Assembly: GCF_016864235.1 (NCBI RefSeq)
Contig: NZ_CP045732.1
Coordinates: 3,064,501 to 3,128,500, forward strand
From: Legionella sp. MW5194
GTDB lineage: Bacteria > Pseudomonadota > Gammaproteobacteria > Legionellales > Legionellaceae
Length of the DNA: 64,000 nucleotides
Reading direction: 5' to 3'
The notes under the pieces were generated by a model. That model did no database searches, was not told where the DNA came from, and saw only the letters and a program-made list of their open reading frames with translations. The position numbers and the translations under genes were made by a program. The first letter of the stretch is position 1; each line of letters starts with the position of its first letter. Positions 26,618 through 35,081 of this stretch are shown piece by piece.

Positions 26618-27358
26618 GGCGCCTTGACGCTGGCGCACTGCCTCATAAAGGGAAATGCCTGTGGCCACCGAGACATTGAGACTCTCAACACTGCCCAGCA
26701 TGGGCAGTGAAAAAAGCCCGTCGCAATGTTCGCGCGTCAGCCGTCTTAACCCATCGCCCTCCGCCCCCATCACCAACGCAATGGACGAACGGCAATCGAG
26801 TTGATAAAGGCTTTGAGCCGCTTCACCGGCAGCACCATAAATCCAAACCCCTTCCTGTTTGATGGTTTCCATTGCCCTAACCAGATTCGTCACTCGAACC
26901 AGGGGAACTGACTCCGCCGCGCCACAAGCCACCTTACTGACCACCGGCGTGATGCTGGCGCTTTTGTCTTTGGGGATCATGACAAAGCGCACCCCGGCCG
27001 CATCGGCTGAGCGTAAACAGGCACCCAGATTATGCGGGTCAGTCACACCGTCTAAAATCAGGATAAGGGCGGGTGACTGGCTTGCTGACAACAGGTCCTT
27101 TAAATCACTCTCATTAAAATCGCGAACAGGGGCGGCCTCCGCCACGATGCCTTGATGGGTAAAGGCCTGAAAACGTTGGTTCATTGTCTGCTGATTTAAT
27201 TTTTCAACGGCGACATGCCGGTGCTCGGCCAATTCCAGAATGGACTGTACTTTTTGATCCAGGCGTTCCTGATTGACATACAGTTTTCTAATGGTGCGAT
27301 AGGGATTGCCTAACAGGGCTTTGACTGCATGCAAGCCGTAGACGTACTGCTCACTCAT
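26606..27358 (-). CDS. rlmB: 23S rRNA (guanosine-2251-2'-O)-methyltransferase
   Basis: RlmB is a SpoU-family trefoil-knot enzyme that methylates the 2'-OH of G2251 in the ribosomal P-site region. The 250-residue product has an N-terminal rRNA-binding domain (EQYVYGLHAVKALL) and the three SpoU motifs: DPHNLGACLRSADAAG, ALVMGAEGDGL and SVESLNVSVATGISLYE. It starts two bases after the rnr stop, and rnr-rlmB is the usual operon in gammaproteobacteria. Confidence 0.95.
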   Translation of the reverse strand: MSEQYVYGLHAVKALLGNPYRTIRKLYVNQERLDQKVQSILELAEHRHVAVEKLNQQTMNQRFQAFTHQGIVAEAAPVRDFNESDLKDLLSASQSPALILILDGVTDPHNLGACLRSADAAGVRFVMIPKDKSASITPVVSKVACGAAESVPLVRVTNLVRAMETIKQEGVWIYGAAGEAAQSLYQLDCRSSIALVMGAEGDGLRRLTREHCDGLFSLPMLGSVESLNVSVATGISLYEAVRQRQGALQG

Positions 27359-27360
27359 GA

Positions 27361-29532
27361 TTATTCCCCTGACTCGACCGGCTCAAAATCAATTTTACGT
27401 TCATCGAGATCCACTCGCGCCACCAGGACTTTCATTTTATCGCCCAGGCGATACACCTGCCCGCCGCGCTCACCGACAAGGCGGTGTTTGACGGCATCAA
27501 AAGCATAATAGTCATTGCGCAGCGATGTCACATGCACTAAGCCTTCGACGTAGATTTCATCGAGTTCCACAAAAATACCAAACCCAGTTACCGCTGAAAT
27601 AGTGCCCTTAAAGACTTGCCCGAGTTTGTCCTGCATGTACTCACATTTCAACCAGGCAACCACTTCGCGTGTGGCTTCATCCGCTCGCCGCTCCGTGGCT
27701 GAGCAATGCCGGCCCAGGCGATTCATGTCGTCTTCGCTGTAACTGAATTGATCAGCCGCATGATTATCGATCAGGTGACCGATAGCGCGGTGGATTAACA
27801 AATCCGGATAACGGCGAATGGGTGAGGTAAAATGGGTATAGGCTGAATAAGCCAGACCGAAATGACCATCGTTGCTTTCATGGTATTGCGCCTGCTTGAG
27901 CGAACGCAGCATGACGGTTTCAATCAGGTGTTTTTCCGGTCTGTTAGCAATCATGCCCATGGTTTTTTGAAAATCTTTAGGATGCGGTTTCTTACCCCCG
28001 CCAAGGGTCAGACCCAATTCTCCCAGAAACTGGCGCAGCGCCATGATTTTGTCTTCCTCAGGCACCGGGTGAACACGGTAAAGCACGGAGATGGCTGCCT
28101 TTTCAAGGAAGCGTGCCACAGCCACGTTGGCTGCCAGCATACACTCCTCGATCAGTCGATGGGCATCGTTTCTGATGACCGGAAGAATGCGTTGAATTTT
28201 ACGGTTCTCATCGAATTCGATTCGGGTTTCAGTCGTATCAAAATCAATGGCGCCGCGCACTTTGCGTGCCTTGTGCAGTACATGGTACAGCTCGTAGAGC
28301 GACGTCAGCATCGGTTGCAGTAACTGGTATTGCGGATCGATGGTGTTGCTTTCCATCCATCGCCCCACCTGGGTGTAGGTTAGCCGTGCCTGGGAGTGGA
28401 ATACTGCCCGGTAAAAACGGCTGCGAGTAATTTTTCCTTCGGCACTGATGGACATCTCAGCCACCATGCAGAGTCTGTCAACCTTGGGGTTGAGCGAGCA
28501 AATGCCATTGGATAAAGCCTCAGGCAGCATGGGCACCACTTTCCCTGGGAAATACACCGAATTGCCGCGATTCGCCGCTTCCCTGTCCAACGCCGAATCC
28601 TTGGCCACGTAATGGCTAACGTCGGCAATGGCCACATACAACTGGTAGCCTTTTCCTTTTTTGTAACAATACACCGCATCGTCAAAATCCTTGGCATCTT
28701 CACCATCAATGGTTACAAAAGACAAATGCCGTAAATCCGTACGTCCCTTTAAATCGCTTTCTTTGACCTGCATGGGAATTTTAGCCACTTCCGCCAACAC
28801 CTCGTCGGGCCAGGAAGCTGGAATGGCATGGGCATGAATCGCGACTTCAATTTCCATCCCCGGCGCCATGTGCTCGCCAAGAATATGGATAATTTTGCCA
28901 ATTGCCTGGTTGCGTTTGGTGGGAAAGGCGATGATTTCGGCCAGCACAATCTGGCCATTGCGGGCATTACTCGCAAATTCGAGAGGAATGGAGATATCCT
29001 GCGTCAGACGTTTGTTATCGGGAATTAAAAAGCCGACCCCGTGCTCGGTAAAAAATCGCCCGACGACATTGGTGTTGGCGTGTTCGACGACTTCATGGAT
29101 TTTAACTTCCGGACGTCCGCGGCGATCAACACCGCTCTGATAGACGAGCACGACATCGCCATGCATGACTTCGCGCATGTCCTTGGCTGAAACCACCATG
29201 TCGTCACTGCCGTCATCAGGAATAAAGAAACCGTACCCGTCAGGATGCCCCTGAATGGTACCGCGTTGCAGGTTGATGCGCCCCAGCAGACAGAAGCGAC
29301 CTCGCCGATCCTGCATGATCTGCCCATCCCGCACCATGGCCTTTAAGCGAAAACCCAGGGCTTCCTGCTCCTGCTCCTCAATCTCGAGTTTTTCAATTAA
29401 TTGATTTCGAGACATGGGACGTCCGTATTCTTCCAGTACCTGCATAATCCATTCACGGCTCGGAATGGGCAGCTTGTATTTTTCCTTTTCCCTCTTATAG
29501 TGGGGATCTTTGCGTTTCTTACTCACAGTCAC
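27361..29532 (-). CDS. rnr: ribonuclease R
   Basis: RNase R is a processive 3'-5' exoribonuclease that degrades structured RNA and helps in rRNA quality control and stress survival. The 723-residue protein has an N-terminal helix-turn-helix (about 25-85), two cold-shock domains, the RNB catalytic domain with ITIDGEDAKDFDDAVYC (the Asp cluster holding magnesium) and a C-terminal S1 domain (FKGTISAVTGFGIFVELDE). It is somewhat shorter than the E. coli enzyme because the basic C-terminal tail is missing. It is transcribed with rlmB. Confidence 0.95.
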   Translation of the reverse strand: MTVSKKRKDPHYKREKEKYKLPIPSREWIMQVLEEYGRPMSRNQLIEKLEIEEQEQEALGFRLKAMVRDGQIMQDRRGRFCLLGRINLQRGTIQGHPDGYGFFIPDDGSDDMVVSAKDMREVMHGDVVLVYQSGVDRRGRPEVKIHEVVEHANTNVVGRFFTEHGVGFLIPDNKRLTQDISIPLEFASNARNGQIVLAEIIAFPTKRNQAIGKIIHILGEHMAPGMEIEVAIHAHAIPASWPDEVLAEVAKIPMQVKESDLKGRTDLRHLSFVTIDGEDAKDFDDAVYCYKKGKGYQLYVAIADVSHYVAKDSALDREAANRGNSVYFPGKVVPMLPEALSNGICSLNPKVDRLCMVAEMSISAEGKITRSRFYRAVFHSQARLTYTQVGRWMESNTIDPQYQLLQPMLTSLYELYHVLHKARKVRGAIDFDTTETRIEFDENRKIQRILPVIRNDAHRLIEECMLAANVAVARFLEKAAISVLYRVHPVPEEDKIMALRQFLGELGLTLGGGKKPHPKDFQKTMGMIANRPEKHLIETVMLRSLKQAQYHESNDGHFGLAYSAYTHFTSPIRRYPDLLIHRAIGHLIDNHAADQFSYSEDDMNRLGRHCSATERRADEATREVVAWLKCEYMQDKLGQVFKGTISAVTGFGIFVELDEIYVEGLVHVTSLRNDYYAFDAVKHRLVGERGGQVYRLGDKMKVLVARVDLDERKIDFEPVESGE

Positions 29533-29568
29533 CTGTCTTTATACTGATTCCCTACAGTCTATCACTGA

Positions 29569-30036
29569 TTAGGGCGAAGGGGGTAATCCAAATCCATTTC
29601 CGCCCAAATGCGTCAACAATGCCGAAAGCGTCATGTCTTCACCGGCCCAATAGGTACCGCTTGACTGTGCAGGCATCGTCACAACCGGCCATTGGCAGAC
29701 CGCAATCGCACCGGTGCAGGGAATTTGCTGCTCATGCCCTGGTTTGGACTCGATACAGCTTAATTCAAAAGCATCCTTATCCAGCGACAGAGCCGACCAT
29801 TTATCGCTTTGTAAGCGGCTGCTCCACCCAGCGCTTGCGCTCGGATCAGAAACCGGATGGGTAATCCAGAGATCATTTTTAGATAAATTATGAATCAAAA
29901 TCAACACGGGTTTTTTTGCCGACAACATCACGGACTCACCCTGAATCGCCACAGGCTGACACGAAGCAGGGGCTTGGTCTTCTTGTGCTTCAACAGCCGC
30001 AGAAACGAGCATTAACAGGGCTAACAGATACTTCAT
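29569..30036 (-). CDS. small exported protein of unknown function
   Basis: This 155-residue protein has a signal peptide (1-17, ending VSAAVEAQ) and four cysteines (in APASCQPV, ELSCIES, IPCTGA and AVCQWP) likely to form two disulphides in the periplasm. The body is beta-rich: VLILIHNLSKNDLWITHPV, then a WSSRLQSDKWSAL stretch. Small exported proteins of this kind are sometimes annotated EnhB-like (enhanced entry) in Legionella; I cannot confirm that. GAGG stands before the ATG. It lies 36 bp beyond the rnr start on the same strand and is divergent from the solute-binding protein. Confidence 0.65.
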   Translation of the reverse strand: MKYLLALLMLVSAAVEAQEDQAPASCQPVAIQGESVMLSAKKPVLILIHNLSKNDLWITHPVSDPSASAGWSSRLQSDKWSALSLDKDAFELSCIESKPGHEQQIPCTGAIAVCQWPVVTMPAQSSGTYWAGEDMTLSALLTHLGGNGFGLPPSP

Positions 30037-30136
30037 GGGGCACTCCTCTTGGGTACACGTAAAATTTGCATGTAAGCTAACTTGGCAATCCGGTACAAGT
30101 AAAGTAGTCTTGAATAAAAAATTCAGGAAATTGAGC

Positions 30137-30871
30137 GTGCGCTTCCTTGCAAAGCTGCTTTTAGTGTTACTCAGCGTTAGTGTTTATGCCCAGACCATCC
30201 GTGTGGGTACCGGCTTGTACGCGCCTCCTTTTGAAATGCAGGCAGACAGGCAAAAGAACATGTATGGCTTTGACATTGAGCTCATGCAGGAAATTTGTCA
30301 GCGTGCAGGCTGGCGCTGCCAATTTAAGGGGATGCTCTTTGAACAGTTGTTTACTGAACTGAAAGACAACACCATTGACTTGGCGATCAGTGCCATCAGC
30401 ATTACCAGCGAGCGCCAGAAACATTTTTTGTTCAGCCTGCCTTACATGGCCAGCGGCGCCCAGTTTCTAACCAAAAGCCAATCACCCATTCATACCATCC
30501 TGGATATCCGCAATCAACGCGTCGGCGTTGAACGAGGCACCGTCTTTAAACAAATGCTTCAGGCGCAATACCAGGATGCCATCGACATCAGCGAATACGC
30601 TACGCAGCAGGATGTCTTAAACGCATTGAGTAATGAGGATGTCGATGCGGTTCTGATTGATACGGGTGCCGCCCAATACTGGGTGGTCAATAACAGCGGC
30701 TTGTTTAAGGCCGTCGGTGACAGCCTGCCCGTAGGCATAGGCTATGGCATCATGGCCAATCAAAACCGCCAGGATCTAATTGAAACGGTTAACAGGCAAT
30801 TGCTGGCCATGGAAAACGATGGCGCCTACCTTAAACTGTATTCCCGCTATTTTGGAACCCTGAGTTTGTAG
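30137..30871 (+). CDS. periplasmic amino-acid-type solute-binding protein
   Basis: This family-3 (polar amino acid, ArtJ/HisJ type) solute-binding protein has a GTG start at 30137 with AGGA about eight bases upstream, giving a signal peptide RFLAKLLLVLLSVSVYAQ. The frame extends upstream to 30035 but without homologous sequence. The 244-residue protein has the family pattern YAPPFEMQ, GFDIELMQEICQRAG and the D-x-A-I-S-x-I-x-x-T-x-x-R motif in DLAISAISITSERQ, which binds the ligand carboxylate and amine. No permease or ATPase gene is adjacent, so it must serve a transporter encoded elsewhere. Confidence 0.88.
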   Translation: MRFLAKLLLVLLSVSVYAQTIRVGTGLYAPPFEMQADRQKNMYGFDIELMQEICQRAGWRCQFKGMLFEQLFTELKDNTIDLAISAISITSERQKHFLFSLPYMASGAQFLTKSQSPIHTILDIRNQRVGVERGTVFKQMLQAQYQDAIDISEYATQQDVLNALSNEDVDAVLIDTGAAQYWVVNNSGLFKAVGDSLPVGIGYGIMANQNRQDLIETVNRQLLAMENDGAYLKLYSRYFGTLSL

Positions 30872-30937
30872 TTCGGTAAAAGTACAACACTGGCTTTAAG
30901 TCATGGTACACTAGGCCTTTTGCCAAGGTCAGACGTC

Positions 30938-31522
30938 ATGAACACCCTCGTCGTGTCAATCAAACAGTTACACCCTCATCGCATTATTGAATGGAAACAG
31001 CAGGGCATAACCACCCGTGAAGAAGGCTTTTTGGGCCTGGTGGAACAAAATCACGCCTTTAATTATCAGTTATGGCATGCTGAAGATCGGGCACGGCGTG
31101 AGGACATGGGTTTTGAATTCGTTTACAAGGCTAAACGCGAAATTGATTATTGCAACCAGCAGCGCAACGATCGCATGGAATCCATGGATCAATGGCTTTA
31201 TCAGCAGTTAGAACCTCAGGCGGCTGATGCCTGCCCGGTTCACTCGGAAACACCCGGCATGATGATTGACCGCCTCTCCATTCTGGCGCTTAAGGCTTAT
31301 CACATGCAGGAGCAGACAGAACGTTCCGATGTTGACGAATCCCATCGTCAAACCTGTCAGCGCAAATTACTGATTATCCATGCGCAGCAACAGCAGTTAT
31401 TGTCGTGCTTAGCGCAATTACTGGATGAGGTTAAAAATAAACAGCGAACTTTCAGAGTTTACCATCAATTTAAAATGTATAACGATCCTAGTTTAAACCC
31501 GGAGATGTATCGTCATCGTTGA
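30938..31522 (+). CDS. DUF4254-family protein
   Basis: The ATG at 30938 follows AAGG. The 194-residue protein belongs to the DUF4254 family, recognised by NQQRNDRMESMDQWL and SETPGMMIDRLSILALKAYHM. It is soluble and helical, with no signal peptide. The family has no known biochemical role; elsewhere its genes often lie next to lipopolysaccharide glycosyltransferases, which is not so here. Its 3' end overlaps the convergent membrane-protein gene by 35 nt. Confidence 0.8.
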   Translation: MNTLVVSIKQLHPHRIIEWKQQGITTREEGFLGLVEQNHAFNYQLWHAEDRARREDMGFEFVYKAKREIDYCNQQRNDRMESMDQWLYQQLEPQAADACPVHSETPGMMIDRLSILALKAYHMQEQTERSDVDESHRQTCQRKLLIIHAQQQQLLSCLAQLLDEVKNKQRTFRVYHQFKMYNDPSLNPEMYRHR

Positions 31523-33479
31523 AATGGGATGGTTGTGAAGAAGTACGATGTGGGATTGGAATAGGTTTGGATTGAGACGGGGTAAAAAAGCCAGGCCAGG
31601 AAGAAGTAAGATTAGAACGGGAACCAAATTTTTTCACCGGCGGATTTGGTTCCCGTCGCGACGAATCGGTCGATGGGAGCTCCATACCGGGTGCGTCTTG
31701 CTCCTCATCCGATGCTCCTTCTTCATTAATCAGCAACGGTGAGTCGGGGCGCGCTTCACTGTCTGTCTCCTTAATCAAAGGCATTTGATCGAGCGGCGGG
31801 CGGCCAAAGCCGCGTGCCAGTGCCCTTAAAGCCAGGACTGCGGCATAAAACAGGGACATGACAGCACTCACGCCCAGCATCACCGGCGTATCCTGATAAT
31901 GCCCCTTGTCATTCATTTCCTGCAGGGGATTCATGGAGTAATCAACCGCCTTGGAGCCTTTCCCCAAACCGGAAAAGAAGGAGCGGACCACTTCAAACCA
32001 CTCTTGAAAAAAGTACTGCGGCGAATAATCCAGAGTCAACCCGCTGTGAATGGCGCTTTTTACTTCCTCATCGACATTCATTTCCTGAGCAGAATTTTTG
32101 ATATCCTTAATCTTTTCCAGCATCTCGGCCAGCGGCTCATAAGGTTTCTCCCGTCCCTTCAAGGTCTGATGATGACGCCAGTTCTGGATGAGGGATTGGC
32201 TGATGAAGCCAATCAGTAAGGCCATCCCAAGGCCTGCTCCCAGAATTAACAGCAACGGTGGAAAAGGGGCTCCTGCCAGAACAAACACCGTGCCCAAAGT
32301 AAATAAAATACTGGTGACAGCGCTAAAAGCGGCCAAACCATTTTTAGCCCCGGCTAAAAAGGCGGAGGTGTAGGACAAGGTCAGTAAGGACTGTAATTCC
32401 TCCCGCTTGCTTTCAAATTCCTGCTTAATGTGGTGGATTTGACGGGAAAGCGCATTGCGTTCTTCTTCCAGTTTCTGAATGGCTTCGTTATTTTGTTCTG
32501 TGGGAGCAAATTTGGATAATTCGATGGAAAGCCGCTGCAACTCATTCAGCAATTCAATGATTTCCTGGCCATGCTCTTTACTGTAAAGCGCCAGTTCAAC
32601 TTTCGCCTGAGCTATCAGCAGTTTCTTTTGGAAATCGTATTCCTCATAAATACGAGTGGCTATGCAAATGAGTGAGAAGACCATGCAAAAGACGGACAGG
32701 GTCACAAAGACCGGCCAGGCGGTCGGGGCTAAAAAGAGGATGCCCACGTACAGATAGAGGCTGTCGATGGCTCCCCCTAAAGCCGCTGAAAACAATGCGG
32801 CACGGCGGGTATTCAGTGTCTGACGCTGTATTTTTTCTCGCAGCAGCTGACACTCTTCTTTGCTTAAAAATTCCGCGTTTTGTATTTCGTCCAGCAAAAG
32901 TTTGTTCGCTTTCATCATGTCTTTGCGCTGGCTCAGCATGTAGCGGAACCATAAACGGTTGGCGATGGCAATGCCACCAAGCGCCAGAGCCAGAGGCAAC
33001 ATGAGAAAATTGAGGTTAGTACCGCCCAGCACATCCAGCATCTGAATGGTGCTGCGTACCCCTTTATACGCATTTTTCAAGCCTTTCATGGTGTCGCGGC
33101 AATAAGGCCAGACAACCGCGATGAAGCGTTTTAATTTGTCAGGGTTGTCATCGAAGTGGGTGGCCAGCATGGCGAAAACAATGAGAGTAATGGATTCTGT
33201 TGCGGCGACGGCGATACCGGCAGGCGACATTAGCCATTCATGCATGACATCCGAAGACGATCGATCACTGTTGGTCAGGGCAACATCGAAAAAATACTTG
33301 AGTGTACTGTAGGAAAGATTCCAACCGTCAAGGCAAGCATAAGCCAGATAGATTTTACCGTTCGTATGTAACCATTTGGCCAGTAACCGGCTTTGCGCAT
33401 CCATTCTGCCAGCAATCAGATAAACAGTTTCATCCGAATCGTTTTGGGTATCAGCAGTTTTGGGGTTGACCTCGGTCAT
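31488..33479 (-). CDS. large multi-helix membrane protein with coiled coil and acidic Ser/Pro tail (effector-like)
   Basis: I cannot place this 663-residue protein in a known family. Visible parts in order: a polar N terminus; hydrophobic helices near 86-107, 155-175, 225-275, 385-430 and 545-570, often in pairs; a charged coiled coil at about 285-375 (KLEEERNALSRQIHHIKQEF). A hydrophilic tail of about 90 residues follows, with an acidic patch (INEEGASDEEQDAP) and Ser/Pro-rich end. Hairpin-paired helices plus coiled coils are common in Legionella effectors that act on host membranes, and acidic stretches near the C terminus recall E-block signals. A strong own promoter lies upstream. Effector status is inference. 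Confidence 0.6.
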   Translation of the reverse strand: MTEVNPKTADTQNDSDETVYLIAGRMDAQSRLLAKWLHTNGKIYLAYACLDGWNLSYSTLKYFFDVALTNSDRSSSDVMHEWLMSPAGIAVAATESITLIVFAMLATHFDDNPDKLKRFIAVVWPYCRDTMKGLKNAYKGVRSTIQMLDVLGGTNLNFLMLPLALALGGIAIANRLWFRYMLSQRKDMMKANKLLLDEIQNAEFLSKEECQLLREKIQRQTLNTRRAALFSAALGGAIDSLYLYVGILFLAPTAWPVFVTLSVFCMVFSLICIATRIYEEYDFQKKLLIAQAKVELALYSKEHGQEIIELLNELQRLSIELSKFAPTEQNNEAIQKLEEERNALSRQIHHIKQEFESKREELQSLLTLSYTSAFLAGAKNGLAAFSAVTSILFTLGTVFVLAGAPFPPLLLILGAGLGMALLIGFISQSLIQNWRHHQTLKGREKPYEPLAEMLEKIKDIKNSAQEMNVDEEVKSAIHSGLTLDYSPQYFFQEWFEVVRSFFSGLGKGSKAVDYSMNPLQEMNDKGHYQDTPVMLGVSAVMSLFYAAVLALRALARGFGRPPLDQMPLIKETDSEARPDSPLLINEEGASDEEQDAPGMELPSTDSSRREPNPPVKKFGSRSNLTSSWPGFFTPSQSKPIPIPHRTSSQPSHFNDDDTSPGLN

Positions 33480-33514
33480 GCTTATTTAGTCTGTGCATTG
33501 CCAAAGATGCGCGC

Positions 33515-33543
33515 ATTCTACCGAAATCATGCGTTTTTGACAA
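33515..33543 (-). promoter_or_regulatory. sigma-70 promoter of the large membrane-protein gene
   Basis: On the minus strand TTGTCA (33543-33538) and TAGAAT (33520-33515) are 17 bp apart, a near-consensus pair. The start site would be about 30 bp before the ATG. An inverted repeat (TGACT/AGTCA) begins about 15 bp upstream of the -35 box and could be an operator. Confidence 0.75.
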
Positions 33544-33786
33544 GAAAATTCGCACAATGACTCAAAAAAAGTCAAAAATGGCAAGGCCATTGCGTATGTT
33601 ACCATAATAAAAATCACTATTCCTATTACTTTTCATTGATTCAACATCAATTATTGGCTTGCCAAGCCGATAAAAATTGAGTATAAAGAGAATTGTTTGC
33701 CATTTATTTAGTCAACCATAATGTTTATAAGCCAACCCATACTCTGTTTTGATTCTTCTGTCTTAAACGTGTCAGCGCGTTGCACC

Positions 33787-33837
33787 ATGCATGTCTTGGC
33801 CTCCTGCGTTTCTCCTGTGGTGAATGTGGCCGCCTAG
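33787..33837 (+). promoter_or_regulatory. possible brnQ leader peptide rich in Val/Leu codons
   Basis: A 16-codon frame, M-H-V-L-A-S-C-V-S-P-V-V-N-V-A-A, precedes brnQ by 59 bp. Six of 16 codons are Val or Leu, as in the leader peptides of ilv attenuators. GGCC segments at its start and end can form alternative pairings. Against it, there is no clear ribosome binding site, and the T-run at 33875-33880 is not directly preceded by a strong hairpin. Confidence 0.3.
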
Positions 33838-33896
33838 GCCCTCGACTCCCTCCCCAATTCAGACCACCATTAACCTTTTTTGAGGAATCGCTTTTT

Positions 33897-35048
33897 ATGC
33901 CGCACTATAAATCCATCTTTGTCTATGGCTTCGCCATTTTTGCCATGTTTTTTGGCTCAGGCAATCTCGTTTTCCCCCTCGAAATAGGCCATGCCGCAGG
34001 CGGCAGCTGGGTGTATGGCTTTTTTGGATTATTGCTGACCGGTATTTTTCTGCCGCTGGCCGGGCTGTTTGTGATTAAACTGCATCATGGCGACTACCGT
34101 GCTTTTTTTAATGGCGCTGGAAAACTGGTTGGCGGGTTGCTGCCGCTGTTGATGCTGGCTTTGCTCGGTTCCTTTGGTGTCGTGCCGCGATGCATTACCG
34201 TCGCCTACGGCAGCATGAGCTACTTAATTCCCCAAATTCATCTTTTGCCTTTCAGCCTTTTCTTTTGCCTCGTCACCTTTCTGTGCTGCCTTGACGATCG
34301 CATCATGGTAAAAATTCTCGGTAAATGGATGAGTCCGGTCTTAATCATAACCTTACTCATCCTGATAGGTATGGCGGTTATCCAGTCCCCGGATACCACT
34401 CAGGCCCTCAAGCCGTCCATTTCATTGACCAATGGCTTTCTGACTGGCTATCAAACCATGGACTTGTTTGCTGCTTTCTTTTTTTCTGCCTTGATTTTTA
34501 ATCAGATTCAGCAACAATTTCCAAACGCCGATCAAGGCGACATTATACGCTTTGCCATCAAGCCGAGCCTTCTGGGGGCAAGCCTTCTCGCCTTAGTATA
34601 TCTGGGCTTTGTCTACATGGGGGCACATTACCAGGCCCTGCTTGAACACGTGAAGCCTGAACTGATGTTACCGGCAATCGCTGCCAATACCCTGGGCAGC
34701 CGGGCTACCCTTATCATGGGTGTCGCCATGTTCTTTTCCTGCCTGACTACCGCTGTGGCGCTGAATAATCTGTTTGCACGTTACCTGCATTCGTCCTTAA
34801 AGCTGAGTGAAAACCGTTTTCCATTCCTTCTTGCTGGCACCACCCTGACGTCGTTTATCGTCTCACTGCTGGACTTTAGAGGCATCGCTGCGTTTTTAGC
34901 GCCTGTCCTTGAAATGACTTACCCCGGCGTCATTGCCCTGACGCTGCTTGGCCTTATTTTGCGGAAAAAGCCTGCCCTTAAGGCACTGGCCTTTTACAGC
35001 ATTACCGTCATGACCTTATTGATAGCGGGGCTTTCACTCGTTAGCTAA
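33897..35048 (+). CDS. brnQ: branched-chain amino acid transporter, BrnQ/LIVCS family
   Basis: This 383-residue inner-membrane protein has about 12 hydrophobic helices. The first carries the LIVCS signature FAIFAMFFGSGNLVFPLEIG, the sodium- and substrate-binding loop of the family. GAGGA stands about ten bases before the ATG at 33897; the upstream frame has no homologous sequence. It would import Leu, Ile or Val with sodium or protons, useful for an organism that lives on host amino acids. The coiled-coil gene starts 33 bp downstream and is likely co-transcribed. Confidence 0.85.
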   Translation: MPHYKSIFVYGFAIFAMFFGSGNLVFPLEIGHAAGGSWVYGFFGLLLTGIFLPLAGLFVIKLHHGDYRAFFNGAGKLVGGLLPLLMLALLGSFGVVPRCITVAYGSMSYLIPQIHLLPFSLFFCLVTFLCCLDDRIMVKILGKWMSPVLIITLLILIGMAVIQSPDTTQALKPSISLTNGFLTGYQTMDLFAAFFFSALIFNQIQQQFPNADQGDIIRFAIKPSLLGASLLALVYLGFVYMGAHYQALLEHVKPELMLPAIAANTLGSRATLIMGVAMFFSCLTTAVALNNLFARYLHSSLKLSENRFPFLLAGTTLTSFIVSLLDFRGIAAFLAPVLEMTYPGVIALTLLGLILRKKPALKALAFYSITVMTLLIAGLSLVS

Positions 35049-35081
35049 AATCGAATACTATCAAACGCAGCAAAGGAATAA

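Larger units (their letters stand above)
33480..33896. other. 417-bp divergent intergenic region
   Basis: This AT-rich region serves the membrane-protein gene (minus) and brnQ (plus). It holds a good minus-strand promoter (33515-33543), three inverted repeats (TGACT/AGTCA at 33558-33574, ATGGC/GCCAT at 33578-33590, and GGCTT/AAGCC near 33657-33669) and a possible leader peptide for brnQ at 33787-33837. No other gene is visible. Confidence 0.6.

Noticed and set aside
33840..33880. tRNA-like CCACCA sequence before brnQ
   Set aside because: No cloverleaf can be formed with the flanking bases, so a tRNA or T-box is not supported.
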